64,000 bases of DNA from Phenylobacterium sp. Root1290 (GCF_001425305.1 NZ_LMEE01000001.1:1050216-1114215); one strand, 5' to 3'; positions 21,613 through 31,183 are shown, counted from the first letter of the stretch. A program made the numbers and translations. The notes: a model not told the origin generated them from the sequence alone.

Positions 21613-23009
21613 CAGCCCGTCTCCCCCGAACGCACATCGAGCGCGCCCAGCGCAGCCGCGACCGCGCCGGCTCTCGAGCCGTTGGAACCCTTAACCATCA
21701 CGAGATCGCCCGGCTCTACGGCCGCGCTGATCAGCGGCGCCAGCTCCGCCGCACTTTCGGCGTAACCGCCGCGCCGAGTCGGCGGAAGGGCGTCCCACAA
21801 GGATTTCATCAGCGGACCGGCCGCGAAGACCAGGTCGACGCCGGCCGCATCCAGCGGCGCAGCCAGGCCGGCATGGAATGTGGGAGCCTCGGCGCCCAGC
21901 TCCAGCATGTCGGTCAGCGCGACGATCCGCCGCCCGCCCGTCTTGCGGGCGCCCAGGCTGGCGAAGGCCGCGCCCATGGAGATCGGGTTGGCGTTGTAGC
22001 TCTCGTCGATCAGCGTGAAGTCGCCCCCGGCCAGCTTGACCAGCTTCTCGGCGCCGCGGCCGGCCAGCGGCTCGAATGCGCCCAAAGCCGCCAGGCTGTC
22101 GTCGAGGCCGACGTCCAGCGCCTCAAGCATCAGCAGCACGGCCATGCTGTTGGGGCCCCAGTGGAAGCCGGTCTGGAGGATCGGGAAGTCCAGGGCCTTG
22201 CCGTGCAGCCGCGCCTTGATCACGGCGCGGCCCGGCTCGGGCGCGAAATCGACCAGCTGGGCGTCGCAGGTCTTGCCGGCGCCGAAGCTGCGGACCGTCG
22301 CACCGGCCTTGTGAGCCTCCTCGGCCAGAAGCCCGAACCACTGGTTGTCGGCGTTGAGGATCGCGACGCCGCCCGGTTCAATGCCGGCGAAGATCTCGGC
22401 CTTGGCCCGCGCCACCCCGATCTCGCCGTCGGGGAAATTCTCCACGTGGACCGGCCCGACGGTGGTGATCGCCACGGCGTGAGGCCGCACGAAGCGCGAC
22501 AGAGGCGTCACCTCGTCGGCGTGGTTCATGCCGATCTCGAAGACGGCCCGCTCGGTGTCGCGCGGCATCCGCGCAAGGGTCAGAGGCACGCCGATGTGAT
22601 TGTTGTAGCTCTTCACCGAGGAGTGCGCGCGACCGGCCCGCTCCAGCCCGGCGCGGATCGCCTGGGTGACGCTGGTCTTGCCAACCGAGCCGGTGACAGC
22701 GCCGCGGCGGACCTGGGGCGCGCGCTCGCGAGCGGCTTCGCCCAGTCGCTCCAAAGCCTGAAGCGTATCGTCGACGAGAATGCTCGAACCCGCGACGCTC
22801 TTCGAGGCGAGGCTCGCGGCCGCGCCCGCGGCCAGCGCCTGCGGCACGAACTCATTTCCATCGCGTGCGCCGGCGAGCGCGACGAACAGGTCGCCCGACT
22901 CGATGCTGCGGGTGTCGATCGAAACGCCGTCCACGGCGAAGGCGGGCCCCGACAGCTGGCCGCCGGTCGCGGCGGCGATCTCTTCGGACGTCCAGAGCGG
23001 CTTAGACAT
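21612..23009 (-). CDS. murF: UDP-MurNAc-tripeptide--D-Ala-D-Ala ligase MurF
   Basis: MurF adds the D-Ala-D-Ala dipeptide made by Ddl to complete UDP-MurNAc-pentapeptide. The start at 23009 ([17 protein letters not shown]) gives 465 residues, a normal length; the frame is open further upstream inside murE. The P-loop is [24 protein letters not shown] contacts the substrate, and [13 protein letters not shown] is a MurF hallmark. ATGTCTAA overlaps the murE stop by eight bases. Confidence 0.97.
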   Translation of the reverse strand: MSKPLWTSEEIAAATGGQLSGPAFAVDGVSIDTRSIESGDLFVALAGARDGNEFVPQALAAGAAASLASKSVAGSSILVDDTLQALERLGEAARERAPQVRRGAVTGSVGKTSVTQAIRAGLERAGRAHSSVKSYNNHIGVPLTLARMPRDTERAVFEIGMNHADEVTPLSRFVRPHAVAITTVGPVHVENFPDGEIGVARAKAEIFAGIEPGGVAILNADNQWFGLLAEEAHKAGATVRSFGAGKTCDAQLVDFAPEPGRAVIKARLHGKALDFPILQTGFHWGPNSMAVLLMLEALDVGLDDSLAALGAFEPLAGRGAEKLVKLAGGDFTLIDESYNANPISMGAAFASLGARKTGGRRIVALTDMLELGAEAPTFHAGLAAPLDAAGVDLVFAAGPLMKSLWDALPPTRRGGYAESAAELAPLISAAVEPGDLVMVKGSNGSRAGAVAAALGALDVRSGETG

Positions 23010-24456
23010 GCGCAGCCTCCAGCGCCGCAGCCACTTCAGCCACGTCGTCGAAGAAATGAACGGTCGAACCGACGGTTTGGCTCTGCTCGTGGCCCTTTCC
23101 GGCGACCACCAGCACATCGCCGGGCCCCAGCAGGGCGACACCGGCGCGGATCGCTTCCCGGCGATCGCCCACTTCCCGCGAGCCAGGCGCGCCCGCCAGG
23201 ATCTCGGCGCGGATCGCGGCCGGAACCTCGCTGCGCGGATTGTCGTCGGTGACGATGGCGACATCGGCATGCTGCGCAGCGGCCAGGCCCATCAGCGGGC
23301 GCTTGGCGCGGTCACGGTCGCCGCCGGCGCCGAAGACCACGATCAGCTTGCCGTCCACGTGGGGACGAAGCGACTTCAAGACGGTCTCGAGCCCGTCGGG
23401 CGTGTGGGCGTAGTCGACATAGGCTTCGCCGCCCTTGGGGCCGGTCCCGATGCGCTGCATGCGGCCAGGGGCGCCCTCCAGGGTGGCCAGGGCGGCCAGC
23501 ACGCTTTCGACCGGCTCGCCAGCGGCGATGCACAGGCCAGCCGCCACCAGGACGTTGGACGCCTGGAACGCGCCCGCCAGCGGCAGACGCACCTCGTAGG
23601 TCTTGCCCTTGGCCTCGACCTTCAGCGTTTGACCATCGGGCGTTGGCGTACGCTCGACCAGCTTCAGCCCCTGCCCGGCTTCGCCGACCGAGAACACCGA
23701 CTGTCCCGAGCCGACCGCCGCGGCGGCGAACGCGCCATAGGCCTCGGAGTCGGCGTTCAGCACGGCGACGCCCCCGCGCGGCAGCAAGGCTTCGAACAGC
23801 CGCAGCTTGGCGTCGCGGTAGGCTTCCATGGTGTGGTGATAGTCGAGGTGGTCCTGGGTCAGGTTCAGGAACCCGGCCGCGACGAGGCCCACGCCGTCCA
23901 GCCGCCGCTGATCAACCCCGTGCGAAGAGGCCTCCATCGCCAGATGGGTGACGCCCTTGGCGACCAGGACAGACATCAGCTCGGCGACATCGGCGGCGTC
24001 CGGCGTGGTCAGGCCAGGCGGGGTGATCTGCTCATCGAGGCCGGGGCCGGTGGCGCGCACGCCCAAGGTGCCCATGCTGGCGGCCTTCTTGCCGGCATGG
24101 TTGAAGATCTGACGGCAGAAGGCGGCGACGGAAGTCTTGCCGTTGGTGCCCGTGACGGCGATCACAACAGGCGGCTGCACGCCCCAGAACGCCTTGGCGG
24201 CCAGGGCGTACATGCGGCGCGGATCGGGGGTCACGATCACCGGAACGCCAAGATCGGGCAGGTCCTCGGCGGAGATCACCGCGACAGCGCCTGCCGCGAC
24301 GGCCTTCACCGCGAACGCCTTGCCGTCGACCTTCGAGCCGGGCAGCGCAGCGAACAAGAAGCCGGGCTTTACCTTGCGGCTGTCGGCGGTGACGCCGACG
24401 ACCTGCGGATCGGTCGCGAAGGTCCGTTGGACCAACTGGGAAAGCGGCTTGCCCAT
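23002..24456 (-). CDS. murE: UDP-MurNAc-L-Ala-D-Glu--meso-diaminopimelate ligase MurE
   Basis: MurE adds the third amino acid of the stem peptide. The 484-residue frame starts at the ATG at 24456 (MGKPLSQLVQ), which overlaps the ftsI stop as TGATG. The P-loop is VTGTNGKTSVAAFC, EASSHGVDQRRLDG is the family motif, and DDNPRSE is the DNPR sequence that selects meso-diaminopimelate rather than lysine, as expected in a Gram-negative cell. The end overlaps murF. Confidence 0.98.
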   Translation of the reverse strand: MGKPLSQLVQRTFATDPQVVGVTADSRKVKPGFLFAALPGSKVDGKAFAVKAVAAGAVAVISAEDLPDLGVPVIVTPDPRRMYALAAKAFWGVQPPVVIAVTGTNGKTSVAAFCRQIFNHAGKKAASMGTLGVRATGPGLDEQITPPGLTTPDAADVAELMSVLVAKGVTHLAMEASSHGVDQRRLDGVGLVAAGFLNLTQDHLDYHHTMEAYRDAKLRLFEALLPRGGVAVLNADSEAYGAFAAAAVGSGQSVFSVGEAGQGLKLVERTPTPDGQTLKVEAKGKTYEVRLPLAGAFQASNVLVAAGLCIAAGEPVESVLAALATLEGAPGRMQRIGTGPKGGEAYVDYAHTPDGLETVLKSLRPHVDGKLIVVFGAGGDRDRAKRPLMGLAAAQHADVAIVTDDNPRSEVPAAIRAEILAGAPGSREVGDRREAIRAGVALLGPGDVLVVAGKGHEQSQTVGSTVHFFDDVAEVAAALEAAHV

Positions 24457-26210
24457 CAGTGTCCGTCCGCGATCGGCTCGGCCGCGACCGAGCCTTCGCC
24501 GACGACCTTGATCAGGTCGGGCTGACGCTGAACGCCCAGGAACGGGGCGATCCGGTCGATCACCCGGCCCGCGGCCGGCGCGGCGACCCAGCCGCCGGTC
24601 GAGTAGCCATAGGTCTTGGCCGTACCGTGCGGCTCGTCCATCAGGATCAGCACGAAATAACGGTCTTCCTGCACCGCGCCCGCGGTCGGGAACACGGCCG
24701 CGAAGGACGACACCTGGCGCTGGGTCGAGTAGCCGCGAATGGCAGGGTCGTACTTCTCGCCGGTGCCGGTCTTGCCGCCGACGCTCAGGCCGGGCGCATT
24801 GGCCGACTTGCCGCTGCCGCTGATGACGTTGGCGCGCATGATCTGCAGCATTTGGAGAGAGGTCTGCTCGGACAGCACACGCTGGCCCTGCGGGCGACGG
24901 CCGGCGTCCATCTTCTTGATGGTCAGCGGCACCATGTAGCCGCCGTTCAGCAGCGCGCCCATAGCGCCCGTCACCGCCAAGGGGCTGACATTCATGCCAT
25001 GACCGAACGAGGTCGAGGCCACCGCGTCCATGTCCCACTTGCGAGGGCTGAGCGGCCGGGCCGACTCCAACAGTTCCACCTGCGCAGGACGGGTGAGGCC
25101 GAGATTGTCGAAGTACTTATGGAGACGCTCGGCGCCGACACTCTCGGCCAGCTTAGCGGTCCCGATGTTCGACGAATGGATGAACACGTCCACCAAGGTC
25201 AGGATTTTCCGCGTCGCGTGGTAGTCCTTGATGGTCCGGTAGCCCAGTTGGTACGGCACGCGCGCATCGAAGGTCGACGAGGGGTTGGCAACCCCGGTGT
25301 CGAGGCCGATGGCCACGGTGAAGGCCTTGAAGGTCGAGCCCATCTCATAGATCGACGCCGCCGCACGGTTCAGCTTGGCGTCGTCGTCGGCCTTGGCGAC
25401 CTGGTTCGGGTCGAAGGTGGGATAGCTGGCCATCCCCAGGATCTCGCCGGTATGGACATTGGTCACGATGCCCACGGCGCCGCGCGGCTGGAACTCGGCC
25501 GCGGCCTTGTAGAGCTCGTCTTCCAGCGCCGCCTGCACGCGCAGATCGATGGACAGCGGAACCGCGGTCTTGGAGGCCGCGCCGCCGCGGATGGTGTCGT
25601 TCAGCGCCCGCTCGGCGCCGGCCAGGCCAACGCCGCCGGTGTCGGCGAAGCCGATCAGGTGGGCCGCCGTCGTGCCCAGCGGATAGACCCGGCGCTCCTC
25701 CGGCTCGAACGTAACGCCCGGCAGGCCGAGGGCATGGATCCGCGCCCGAACCTCGGGGGTCAGGCCGGCGGCGACGAAGCCGCGACGCTCGCTCGCCAGC
25801 ACCTTTTCCAGGCGCTGGCGGTTCAGGTTCGGCAGGGCCGAGCGCAGGGCCCGGCGGGTCTCGTCCGCATCCCAGATCTCGCGCGGGTCGACATAGATGC
25901 CGTAGTGCAGAAGGTCAGCGGCCAGCATCGCGCCGTTGCGGTCGACCAGATCGGCGCGCGAGGCGCCGACCGGCCCGGCATAGCCGCCGCTACGCCCGGC
26001 GTCGGAGAACAACGCCGCGCGCGTCGCGCCGATGGCCAGCAGGGCGAATGCGGCCGAGAACAGCGCCAGCACGAAGAAGATGCGGATGCGCGTGTCGTCT
26101 TCAGCCTTGCCGGCGGCCTTGGCGCGCTCGAACGCGTGCTCCAGACCCCAGACCCTGGCCTTCAACCAGCGCCAGCCCAGCGCTTCTAACGATGGATGAG
26201 CTAGGCTCAC
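24456..26210 (-). CDS. ftsI: Division transpeptidase FtsI (PBP3)
   Basis: FtsI is the class B penicillin-binding protein that cross-links septal peptidoglycan with FtsW. A cytoplasmic N-terminus of about 42 residues precedes one membrane anchor (IRIFFVLALFSAAFALLAIG). The pedestal domain begins DLVDRNGAMLA. The transpeptidase has SxxK as GSTFKAF (Ser292, Lys295), SSN at 346-348 and KTG at 480-482. Length 584 is normal. It overlaps ftsL by four bases and murE by one. Confidence 0.98.
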   Translation of the reverse strand: MSLAHPSLEALGWRWLKARVWGLEHAFERAKAAGKAEDDTRIRIFFVLALFSAAFALLAIGATRAALFSDAGRSGGYAGPVGASRADLVDRNGAMLAADLLHYGIYVDPREIWDADETRRALRSALPNLNRQRLEKVLASERRGFVAAGLTPEVRARIHALGLPGVTFEPEERRVYPLGTTAAHLIGFADTGGVGLAGAERALNDTIRGGAASKTAVPLSIDLRVQAALEDELYKAAAEFQPRGAVGIVTNVHTGEILGMASYPTFDPNQVAKADDDAKLNRAAASIYEMGSTFKAFTVAIGLDTGVANPSSTFDARVPYQLGYRTIKDYHATRKILTLVDVFIHSSNIGTAKLAESVGAERLHKYFDNLGLTRPAQVELLESARPLSPRKWDMDAVASTSFGHGMNVSPLAVTGAMGALLNGGYMVPLTIKKMDAGRRPQGQRVLSEQTSLQMLQIMRANVISGSGKSANAPGLSVGGKTGTGEKYDPAIRGYSTQRQVSSFAAVFPTAGAVQEDRYFVLILMDEPHGTAKTYGYSTGGWVAAPAAGRVIDRIAPFLGVQRQPDLIKVVGEGSVAAEPIADGH

Positions 26211-26530
26211 GGCGTCTGCTTCCCAAGGGCGACTTCGCCCAGCTTGTCGATGGTGGTCTCGTGCTTGGCGCCGACCGGCCCCATGCCCAGGTGGGCGGTG
26301 GACAGCGCCTCGATCCGTGAAGGCTGTTCCAGGTGCGCGACTTCGGCCTGCAGGAGGCGGATGCGCGCCTTCTCGGCGTCGATCTGCTTCTCGACCGAAG
26401 CGATCTCCGCGCGCTCGCTCCCAGCCATGGTCTTGGCCAGGTAGACCGACAGGATGACGGCGATCAGGACGCCCAGCGCGACCACGTCGACCAGCCGGAA
26501 GCCCCGAATCTTGCGGGTAAGAAGACTCAT
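26207..26530 (-). CDS. ftsL: Cell division protein FtsL
   Basis: FtsL is a small bitopic divisome protein that works with FtsB and FtsQ. From the ATG at 26530 the 107 residues have a short basic cytoplasmic end, one membrane segment ([20 protein letters not shown]) and a heptad-like coiled coil ([26 protein letters not shown]), then a short tail. Sequence similarity in FtsL is low, so position counts: it lies between rsmH and ftsI and overlaps both by ATGA. Confidence 0.92.
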   Translation of the reverse strand: MSLLTRKIRGFRLVDVVALGVLIAVILSVYLAKTMAGSERAEIASVEKQIDAEKARIRLLQAEVAHLEQPSRIEALSTAHLGMGPVGAKHETTIDKLGEVALGKQTP

Positions 26531-27456
26531 GCCGCCTCCTTCCATACCGGAGCAGAGGTGCGAACCCCCACCCTCAGCTTGGCCGATCTCGCGCGCGGAT
26601 TGGCCGCAGTTTCGGCCTCGCCGGGCGCGCGGGCGCCGTTGAACAGCAGCTGGAAGCTGGGCGCCGCGCCCGCTTCGACCGGCGGCAGGTGCCGCGAACC
26701 GCCCGGCGTCCTGCCGGCCCGTTCGGTGAAGAAGGCCTTGGCGATGCGGTCTTCGAGCGAGTGGAAGGTCACCACGGCCAGGCGGCCGCCGGGCTTCAGC
26801 ACCCGTTCGGCCGCAACGAGGCCCGCCTCGAGTTCGGAGAGCTCTTCGTTGACCGCGATCCGCAGGCCCTGGAACGAGCGGGTGGCCGGATGGACCTTGG
26901 CCCCGCGGCGCCCGCCAAGCGCGCGCTCGATCACTTCGGCCAGGTCCAGCGTGCGGGTGAACGGCTGCTCGGCCCGGCGGCGCACGATGAACGAGGCGAT
27001 GCGGCGCGACTGCCGTTCCTCGCCGTAGACGAAGAAGATGCGCGCCAGCTCGGCCTGCTCGGCCGTGTTGACGATGTCGGCCGCGGTCGGACCGTCCGCG
27101 CCCATGCGCATGTCCAGCGGGCCGTCGCGCATGAACGAGAAGCCCCGCTCAGCCTGATCGAGCTGCATCGACGAAACGCCAAGGTCCAGCGCCACGCCGT
27201 CGGCGGCCCCCTCGCCCAGCGCCTCGGCCATCTGCGAGAACCGGTCGTCGATCAGGCGGAACCGCTCGCCCAGCCCTTCGGCGAACCGCCGCGCGCTGGG
27301 ATCGCGATCGAAGGCGACGACGTCGGCGCCGGTCGCCAGGAAACCGCGCGAATAGCCGCCAGCCCCGAAGGTGCCGTCGATGATCAGCTTGCCTGGGCCA
27401 GGCTCCAGGGCCGCGATGACTTCATCCAGCAGGACCGACGTATGGGGCGCGCTCAT
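26527..27456 (-). CDS. rsmH: 16S rRNA (cytosine-1402-N4) methyltransferase RsmH
   Basis: RsmH (MraW) methylates C1402 in the decoding centre of 16S rRNA. The 309 residues start [20 protein letters not shown], have the SAM motif [28 protein letters not shown], the family signature [18 protein letters not shown], and end with the conserved [13 protein letters not shown] and R-rich tail. It follows mraZ with an ATGA overlap, the standard order. Confidence 0.98.
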   Translation of the reverse strand: MSAPHTSVLLDEVIAALEPGPGKLIIDGTFGAGGYSRGFLATGADVVAFDRDPSARRFAEGLGERFRLIDDRFSQMAEALGEGAADGVALDLGVSSMQLDQAERGFSFMRDGPLDMRMGADGPTAADIVNTAEQAELARIFFVYGEERQSRRIASFIVRRRAEQPFTRTLDLAEVIERALGGRRGAKVHPATRSFQGLRIAVNEELSELEAGLVAAERVLKPGGRLAVVTFHSLEDRIAKAFFTERAGRTPGGSRHLPPVEAGAAPSFQLLFNGARAPGEAETAANPRARSAKLRVGVRTSAPVWKEAA

Positions 27457-27920
27457 TGGGCCGCCCCCAGCTTGGCCGCGCGCTGCTGGGCGCGCAGCTC
27501 GGCCAGGCCGGCGCGGGCGAGTTCGCGCTGGGCGGCGCGATGCGCCTGGAACGCCTCGCGCTCCCAGATCTGGAAACGGTCGCCGAGACCGACCAGCACC
27601 ACCCAGTCGGTCAGGCCGAACTGGTCGCAGAGCTGCTCAGGCAGGGTGATGCGGCCGGCGGTGTCGAAGCTCATCTTGGCCTGGCCGCCCAGGACCGACA
27701 GCTCGATGGCCGAGCGCACGGGGTCGCCGAAGGGCATCTCGTCCATCAGTGCGATGTAGCGGTCGAACAGCGCCCGGCCGCCGCCCTCGATGCAATCGGC
27801 CTCGATCGAGGGGAAGCAGACGATGCCGTCGAAGGGGCCGGACACGAGCGCGCGGAATTCCTGCGGCACAACGATGCGCCGCTTGGCGTCTACTTGTTTC
27901 TCGAAGGTCGAGAGAAACAT
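27453..27920 (-). CDS. mraZ: Transcriptional regulator MraZ
   Basis: MraZ is the conserved first gene of the division cluster and represses its own operon as a ring-shaped oligomer. The 155 residues contain two AbrB-like halves with the two DxxxR-type motifs [15 protein letters not shown] (near residue 11) and [14 protein letters not shown] (near residue 90). The C-terminal 30 residues are Ala/Arg-rich. Three TGGG repeats spaced ten bases apart lie about 110 bases upstream and are its likely operator. Confidence 0.97.
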   Translation of the reverse strand: MFLSTFEKQVDAKRRIVVPQEFRALVSGPFDGIVCFPSIEADCIEGGGRALFDRYIALMDEMPFGDPVRSAIELSVLGGQAKMSFDTAGRITLPEQLCDQFGLTDWVVLVGLGDRFQIWEREAFQAHRAAQRELARAGLAELRAQQRAAKLGAAQ

Positions 27921-28028
27921 CCCGCCGCGCCCCAGATCGCGGCTCCGAGCGAGCCGCCAACTTCACCCCGTTTTCGGACCCGCAGAGCGCCTGCTCCGAC
28001 GCGCCGCTGATCCTCAACGGATGCTGAT

Positions 28029-28052
28029 TGGGTTAACATGGGATCAATTGGG
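28029..28052. promoter_or_regulatory. Candidate MraZ operator: three TGGG repeats, period 10
   Basis: TGGG occurs at 28029, 28039 and 28049 on the plus strand, an exact ten-base period. Known MraZ sites are TGGGN repeats separated by five bases, the same period. The array lies between rnpB and mraZ, about 110 bases before the mraZ start. A GTTAAC palindrome falls in the first spacer. Binding is inferred. Confidence 0.65.
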
Positions 28053-28204
28053 CGACAATGCCTCCAGAGCGCGATTTCGGGGAAATTCAAAGAAGTTACG
28101 GTCCCGTCTCATGCATCCACAGGCGATATTCACAGAACATACAGCGAACTCGTTAAGTATAGTCGCCGCCTCTGTGGACGGCGGTGGATAAGCTGGACGG
28201 AAGT

Positions 28205-28589
28205 ATGGACCAGACGGCCTGTAAGCCGGGTTCTGTGCCGCCCGCGAACGGGCGCGACGATCATTCCTCTGGACCGCCCATTGCTGGACGGTTCTCGCGA
28301 CCTACCCGGACGCCTCAGGCCTATGACGGCCCTACCCCTTGCGGGGCGCGGAATCCCTATTCGGTCTTGCTCCTGGCGGGGCTTGCCATGCCGTTCCTGT
28401 CACCAGGCCCGCGGTGGGCTCTTACCCCACCCTTTCACCCTTACCCCGGTCGAAACCGGGGCGGTCTGCTCTCTGTGGCGCTATCCCTGGGGTCGCCCCC
28501 GGCGGGCGTTACCCGCCGCCATGTCATAGTGGAGCCCGGACTTTCCTCGACTGCCGCAAGGCAACCGCGATCGCCCGGCCGTCTGGTCC
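28205..28589 (-). ncRNA. rnpB: RNase P RNA
   Basis: This is the catalytic RNA of RNase P, which removes tRNA 5' leaders. Read on the minus strand, the 5' end GGACCAGACGGCC pairs with the 3' end GGCCGTCTGGTCC as helix P1. The universally conserved GAGGAAAGTCCGGGCTCC follows near the 5' end, and GGCACAGAACCCGGCTTACA lies near the 3' end. The length of about 385 bases fits the alphaproteobacterial A type. A promoter-like pair precedes it. Confidence 0.95.
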
Positions 28590-28595
28590 GCGCGC

Positions 28596-28624
28596 TAAGT
28601 GGGCCGCCCCGCGCCCGCGGTCAA
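28596..28624 (-). promoter_or_regulatory. rnpB promoter
   Basis: On the minus strand TTGACC (28624-28619) and CACTTA (28601-28596) are separated by exactly 17 bases. The -10 element ends six bases before the predicted RNA 5' end at 28589. This fits a housekeeping sigma promoter. Confidence 0.65.
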
Positions 28625-28807
28625 GCGCCGCGCGCGCATCCCATTTCATCCCAATCGCCGCCTTGCGTCGTCCGGCGAGGGCTCGTAGCTTCCTGTGGAA
28701 CGTCCGACAGAGGATGCGAAAGCGTGTGCTGTGATCGATTGAGGCCCTGAGGACCCCAGGCTGACGCCTGTTCCCCGACCCGCTGCGCCAAGGCGCGCGG
28801 GCGCTCA

Positions 28808-29056
28808 ATGTCGATTGGACACATCATGCCGAAATCTCAAGACCCGGGCGCGCCTGCGCCCCATCCCGAAGCCGACTCCGCGCCGCTGACGCCCGCCGAG
28901 CGCGCCCGCGCGATCATCGAACGTCAGTTGGCCAGCAAGCAGCACGGCGGGCCGCCAGGCCAGAACGCCGGCAAGGCCGGCGGCGTCCACAAGCCGGGCA
29001 AGGGCGGCTGGTCGCCCGCCCCCATCCGCCCGGGCGGTCGCGGCCGCCGGGGCTGA
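28808..29056 (+). CDS. Small basic, Gly/Pro-rich hypothetical protein
   Basis: An 82-residue ORF with an acidic/Pro-rich N-terminus, a helical centre (LTPAERARAIIERQLASKQH) and a Gly/Pro/Lys-rich tail (GGPPGQNAGKAGGVHKPGKG then RPGGRGRRG). The start is either the ATG at 28808 or the one at 28826 (MPKSQDPG). No domain is recognised. The tail looks unstructured and basic, suggesting nucleic acid contact, which is only a guess. It stands alone between rnpB and a convergent dehydrogenase and ends at a hairpin. Confidence 0.65.
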   Translation: MSIGHIMPKSQDPGAPAPHPEADSAPLTPAERARAIIERQLASKQHGGPPGQNAGKAGGVHKPGKGGWSPAPIRPGGRGRRG

Positions 29057-29062
29057 AGGATC

Positions 29063-29086
29063 GGAGGCGCCTGCGAGGGCGCCTCC
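29063..29086. terminator. Hairpin between convergent genes
   Basis: GGAGGCGCC and GGCGCCTCC form a nine-base stem with a six-base loop directly after the 82-residue ORF and just before the end of the convergent dehydrogenase. There is no T-run, so it is a weak terminator candidate. Confidence 0.45.
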
Positions 29087-29094
29087 GGCATTCA

Positions 29095-29862
29095 CTAGAA
29101 CTCGGCCGAGCCGCCGTCGCAGGGCACGACCGTGCCGGTGGTGTAGGCGCTGGCGCGGCTGGCCAGGAAGATCGCCACGCCGGCGATGTCCTCGGGCGTG
29201 CCGATGCGGCCGCGCGGGTTCGACTTGGCGATGGCGTCGCCGGCGCGGGCCAGGGTCGCGGCCATCATGTGGCTCTGGAAGGGGCCGGGCGCGATGGCGT
29301 TGACCAGGATGTGCTCGGGAGCCAGGCGCTTGGCCAGGTGGCGGGTCAGCATGATGCAGCCGGCCTTCGAGGTCGAATAGGCGTAGGTCTCGAGCGCCGG
29401 CGGCTGGATGCCGTTGACCGAGGCGATGTTGATCACCCGGCTCGGGTTCTCATGCGTGGCCGCCGCGCGCAGTTGCGGCAGCAGCTTCTGGGTCAGGAAG
29501 AAGATCGACTTCACGTTCAGGTCGACGGTCTTGTCCCAGCCGTCCTCGGGATACTCATCGATCGGCGCGCCCCAGGTGGCGCCGGCGTTGTTGACCAGGA
29601 TGTCCAGCTTGTCCTCGCGCTCGGCCAGCGCCGCGGCCAGGCCGTTGATGCCGTCCATGTTCGACAGATCGAAGGGCAGCGAGATGCAGGTCCCGTACTT
29701 CGACAGCTCGTCGGCCAGGCCGTCGCAGACATTGGCCTTGCGCGAGGAGATGTAGACCTTGGCGCCATTCTCGACATAGCCGCGGGCGATCATTTCGCCG
29801 ATGCCGCGGCTGCCGCCGGTGACCAGGGCGACCTTGCCCTCAACGCTGAACAGATTGCGCAT
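29095..29862 (-). CDS. SDR family NAD(P)-dependent oxidoreductase
   Basis: A classical short-chain dehydrogenase of 255 residues from the ATG at 29862. The cofactor motif TGGSRGIG is at about residues 15-22, NNAGATWG is the second glycine motif, and YSTSK gives the catalytic Tyr and Lys with SVN for the Ser region. The Arg after the first Gly pair (SSRKANV) suggests preference for NADPH. Substrate is not identifiable; related proteins are gluconate or acyl-CoA-pathway reductases. It stands alone on the minus strand. Confidence 0.88.
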   Translation of the reverse strand: MRNLFSVEGKVALVTGGSRGIGEMIARGYVENGAKVYISSRKANVCDGLADELSKYGTCISLPFDLSNMDGINGLAAALAEREDKLDILVNNAGATWGAPIDEYPEDGWDKTVDLNVKSIFFLTQKLLPQLRAAATHENPSRVINIASVNGIQPPALETYAYSTSKAGCIMLTRHLAKRLAPEHILVNAIAPGPFQSHMMAATLARAGDAIAKSNPRGRIGTPEDIAGVAIFLASRASAYTTGTVVPCDGGSAEF

Positions 29863-29945
29863 CGCAATATCCTCGTTTTCGAAAAATCGGTATGAATGAA
29901 GCTGGAATTCTGCGGGCGCAGTGCTGACCGGCGGCGCGGCCCGCG

Positions 29946-30461
29946 TCAAGCGTCCGGGAGCAGCAGGCCCATGGCGATGTCGGCCTCCACGGTCCCGTCC
30001 GGAAGCCGGACCCGCCCAGGAAGCCGGCCCTCCACGGCGAAGCCGAGCGCCTGATAGAGCCGGATCGCGCCGGCGTTGCCCTCGCGCGCCATCAGTTCGA
30101 TGCGGCTGACTTTCGGCTGCAATTGCGCCGCCGCGGCGAACAGGGCGCCGAACAAAGCGCGGCCGACGCCCCTGCCCTGGCAGGCCGGATCGACGGCGAT
30201 GGTCAGGTCCGACAGCACATGGGCGAACTGGTTGGGCCCGATCCTCCCGGCATGGATTTCGCCGACCAGGCGCCCCTCGCTCCAGGCCCCGAGGCTGACG
30301 CCGCCGGCATGAGCCTTCGCGAGGAAACCCTCGACATAGGCAAGGTCCATCTCCTCGGGCCGGCGGGCCAGCCCGCCAGCGCCATCGGCGGCCGCGCGAT
30401 AGAGCGCGAGCACCTCCGGCGCAGCGGCCATGGTGGTGGACCTGATCTCGAAATCGCTCAC
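29946..30461 (-). CDS. GNAT family N-acetyltransferase
   Basis: A 171-residue acetyltransferase starting at a GTG (VSDFEIRSTT) that overlaps the amidase stop as GTGA. LTIAVDPACQGRGVGRALFG is the acetyl-CoA loop (Q-G-R-G-V-G), and MAREGNAGAIRLYQALGFAVEGRLPG is the typical C-terminal end. Longer frames reaching 30824 are antisense-like Arg-rich extensions and are not used. Overlap coupling with an AmpD-type amidase hints at a shared function in cell-wall fragment metabolism, which is inferred. Confidence 0.85.
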   Translation of the reverse strand: MSDFEIRSTTMAAAPEVLALYRAAADGAGGLARRPEEMDLAYVEGFLAKAHAGGVSLGAWSEGRLVGEIHAGRIGPNQFAHVLSDLTIAVDPACQGRGVGRALFGALFAAAAQLQPKVSRIELMAREGNAGAIRLYQALGFAVEGRLPGRVRLPDGTVEADIAMGLLLPDA

Positions 30462-31183
30462 GCGCCGGCGGCCGCCCGCAACAGCGCGATCAGCCGCGCG
30501 CGGGTCATGCCGTCCGCGACCCCGTCGATCTTTTCCTGACGCCAGTGCCGCTGGAAAGCCCGCAGCACGGTGGCGGTCTCGGCGTCGAACTTGCCCGAAG
30601 GCGCGCAGTCGTAGCCGAGGCGCGTAAGCCCCGCCTGCAGGGCGAACACTCCCGCCCCCTCCTCGCCCTCGGCGAGGGGCGCGCCCGGCGCCGCGTCCGG
30701 TTCGACCCAGAGGCCGTGGCCGGCCTGCGCCAGGATCTTCCAGGGGAACAGTTCGCCGGGATCGTTCCGCCGGGCGGGCGCGACGTCCGAATGGGCGATG
30801 ATGCGCGCATCCTCGATCTGCCACCGGCTGCGGATATCGCTCAGCAGTTCGATGACCGCATCGATCTGCGCCTGGGGGAACGGGCGATAGCCGAACTCAT
30901 GGCCCGGATTGACGATCTCGATCCCGATCGAGCGGCCGTTGATGTCGGTCTCGCCCTTCCAGAACGACAGCCCCGCGTGCCAGGCGCGCCGTTCCTCCGC
31001 CACCAGGCGGAACACCCGGCCGTCTTCCTCGACCAGATAGTGCGACGAGACCTTCGCTTCCGGGTCGCAGAGCCGCTCCAGCGCCGCCTCGCCCGTCTGC
31101 ATGCCGGTATAGTGCAGGACGATGATGTCCGGCGGGACCGTGCGCTCGTTGAAGTTGGGCGACACCGCCTCGATGAAGTTCAT
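30458..31183 (-). CDS. N-acetylmuramoyl-L-alanine amidase (AmpD type) with peptidoglycan-binding domain
   Basis: Amidase_2 enzymes cut between MurNAc and L-Ala in wall fragments. The 241 residues have the zinc ligands His24 (IVLHYTGM), His131 and Asp141 (AHSDVAPARRNDPGELFPW), with GIEIVNPGHEFGYRPF between them. A C-terminal PG_binding_1 domain follows (GLTRLGYDCAPSGKFDAETA, then AFQRHWR). No signal peptide is seen, so a cytoplasmic recycling role as for AmpD is likely. Both ends overlap neighbours, with the EamA gene upstream and the GNAT gene downstream. Confidence 0.92.
   Translation of the reverse strand: MNFIEAVSPNFNERTVPPDIIVLHYTGMQTGEAALERLCDPEAKVSSHYLVEEDGRVFRLVAEERRAWHAGLSFWKGETDINGRSIGIEIVNPGHEFGYRPFPQAQIDAVIELLSDIRSRWQIEDARIIAHSDVAPARRNDPGELFPWKILAQAGHGLWVEPDAAPGAPLAEGEEGAGVFALQAGLTRLGYDCAPSGKFDAETATVLRAFQRHWRQEKIDGVADGMTRARLIALLRAAAGA

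Noticed and set aside
20002..21765. 587-residue plus-strand frame antisense to murD and mraY
   Set aside because: His/Asp/Gln-rich antisense shadow of membrane protein codons; no ribosome site or domain.
24459..26189. 576-residue plus-strand frame antisense to ftsI
   Set aside because: Coextensive with ftsI on the other strand; composition is a complement shadow.
28130..28195. DnaA-box-like sequences between rnpB and mraZ (GGTGGATAA, CATCCACAG)
   Set aside because: Each differs from the TTATCCACA consensus, there is no clustered AT-rich unwinding region, and rnpB-mraZ is not an origin locus.
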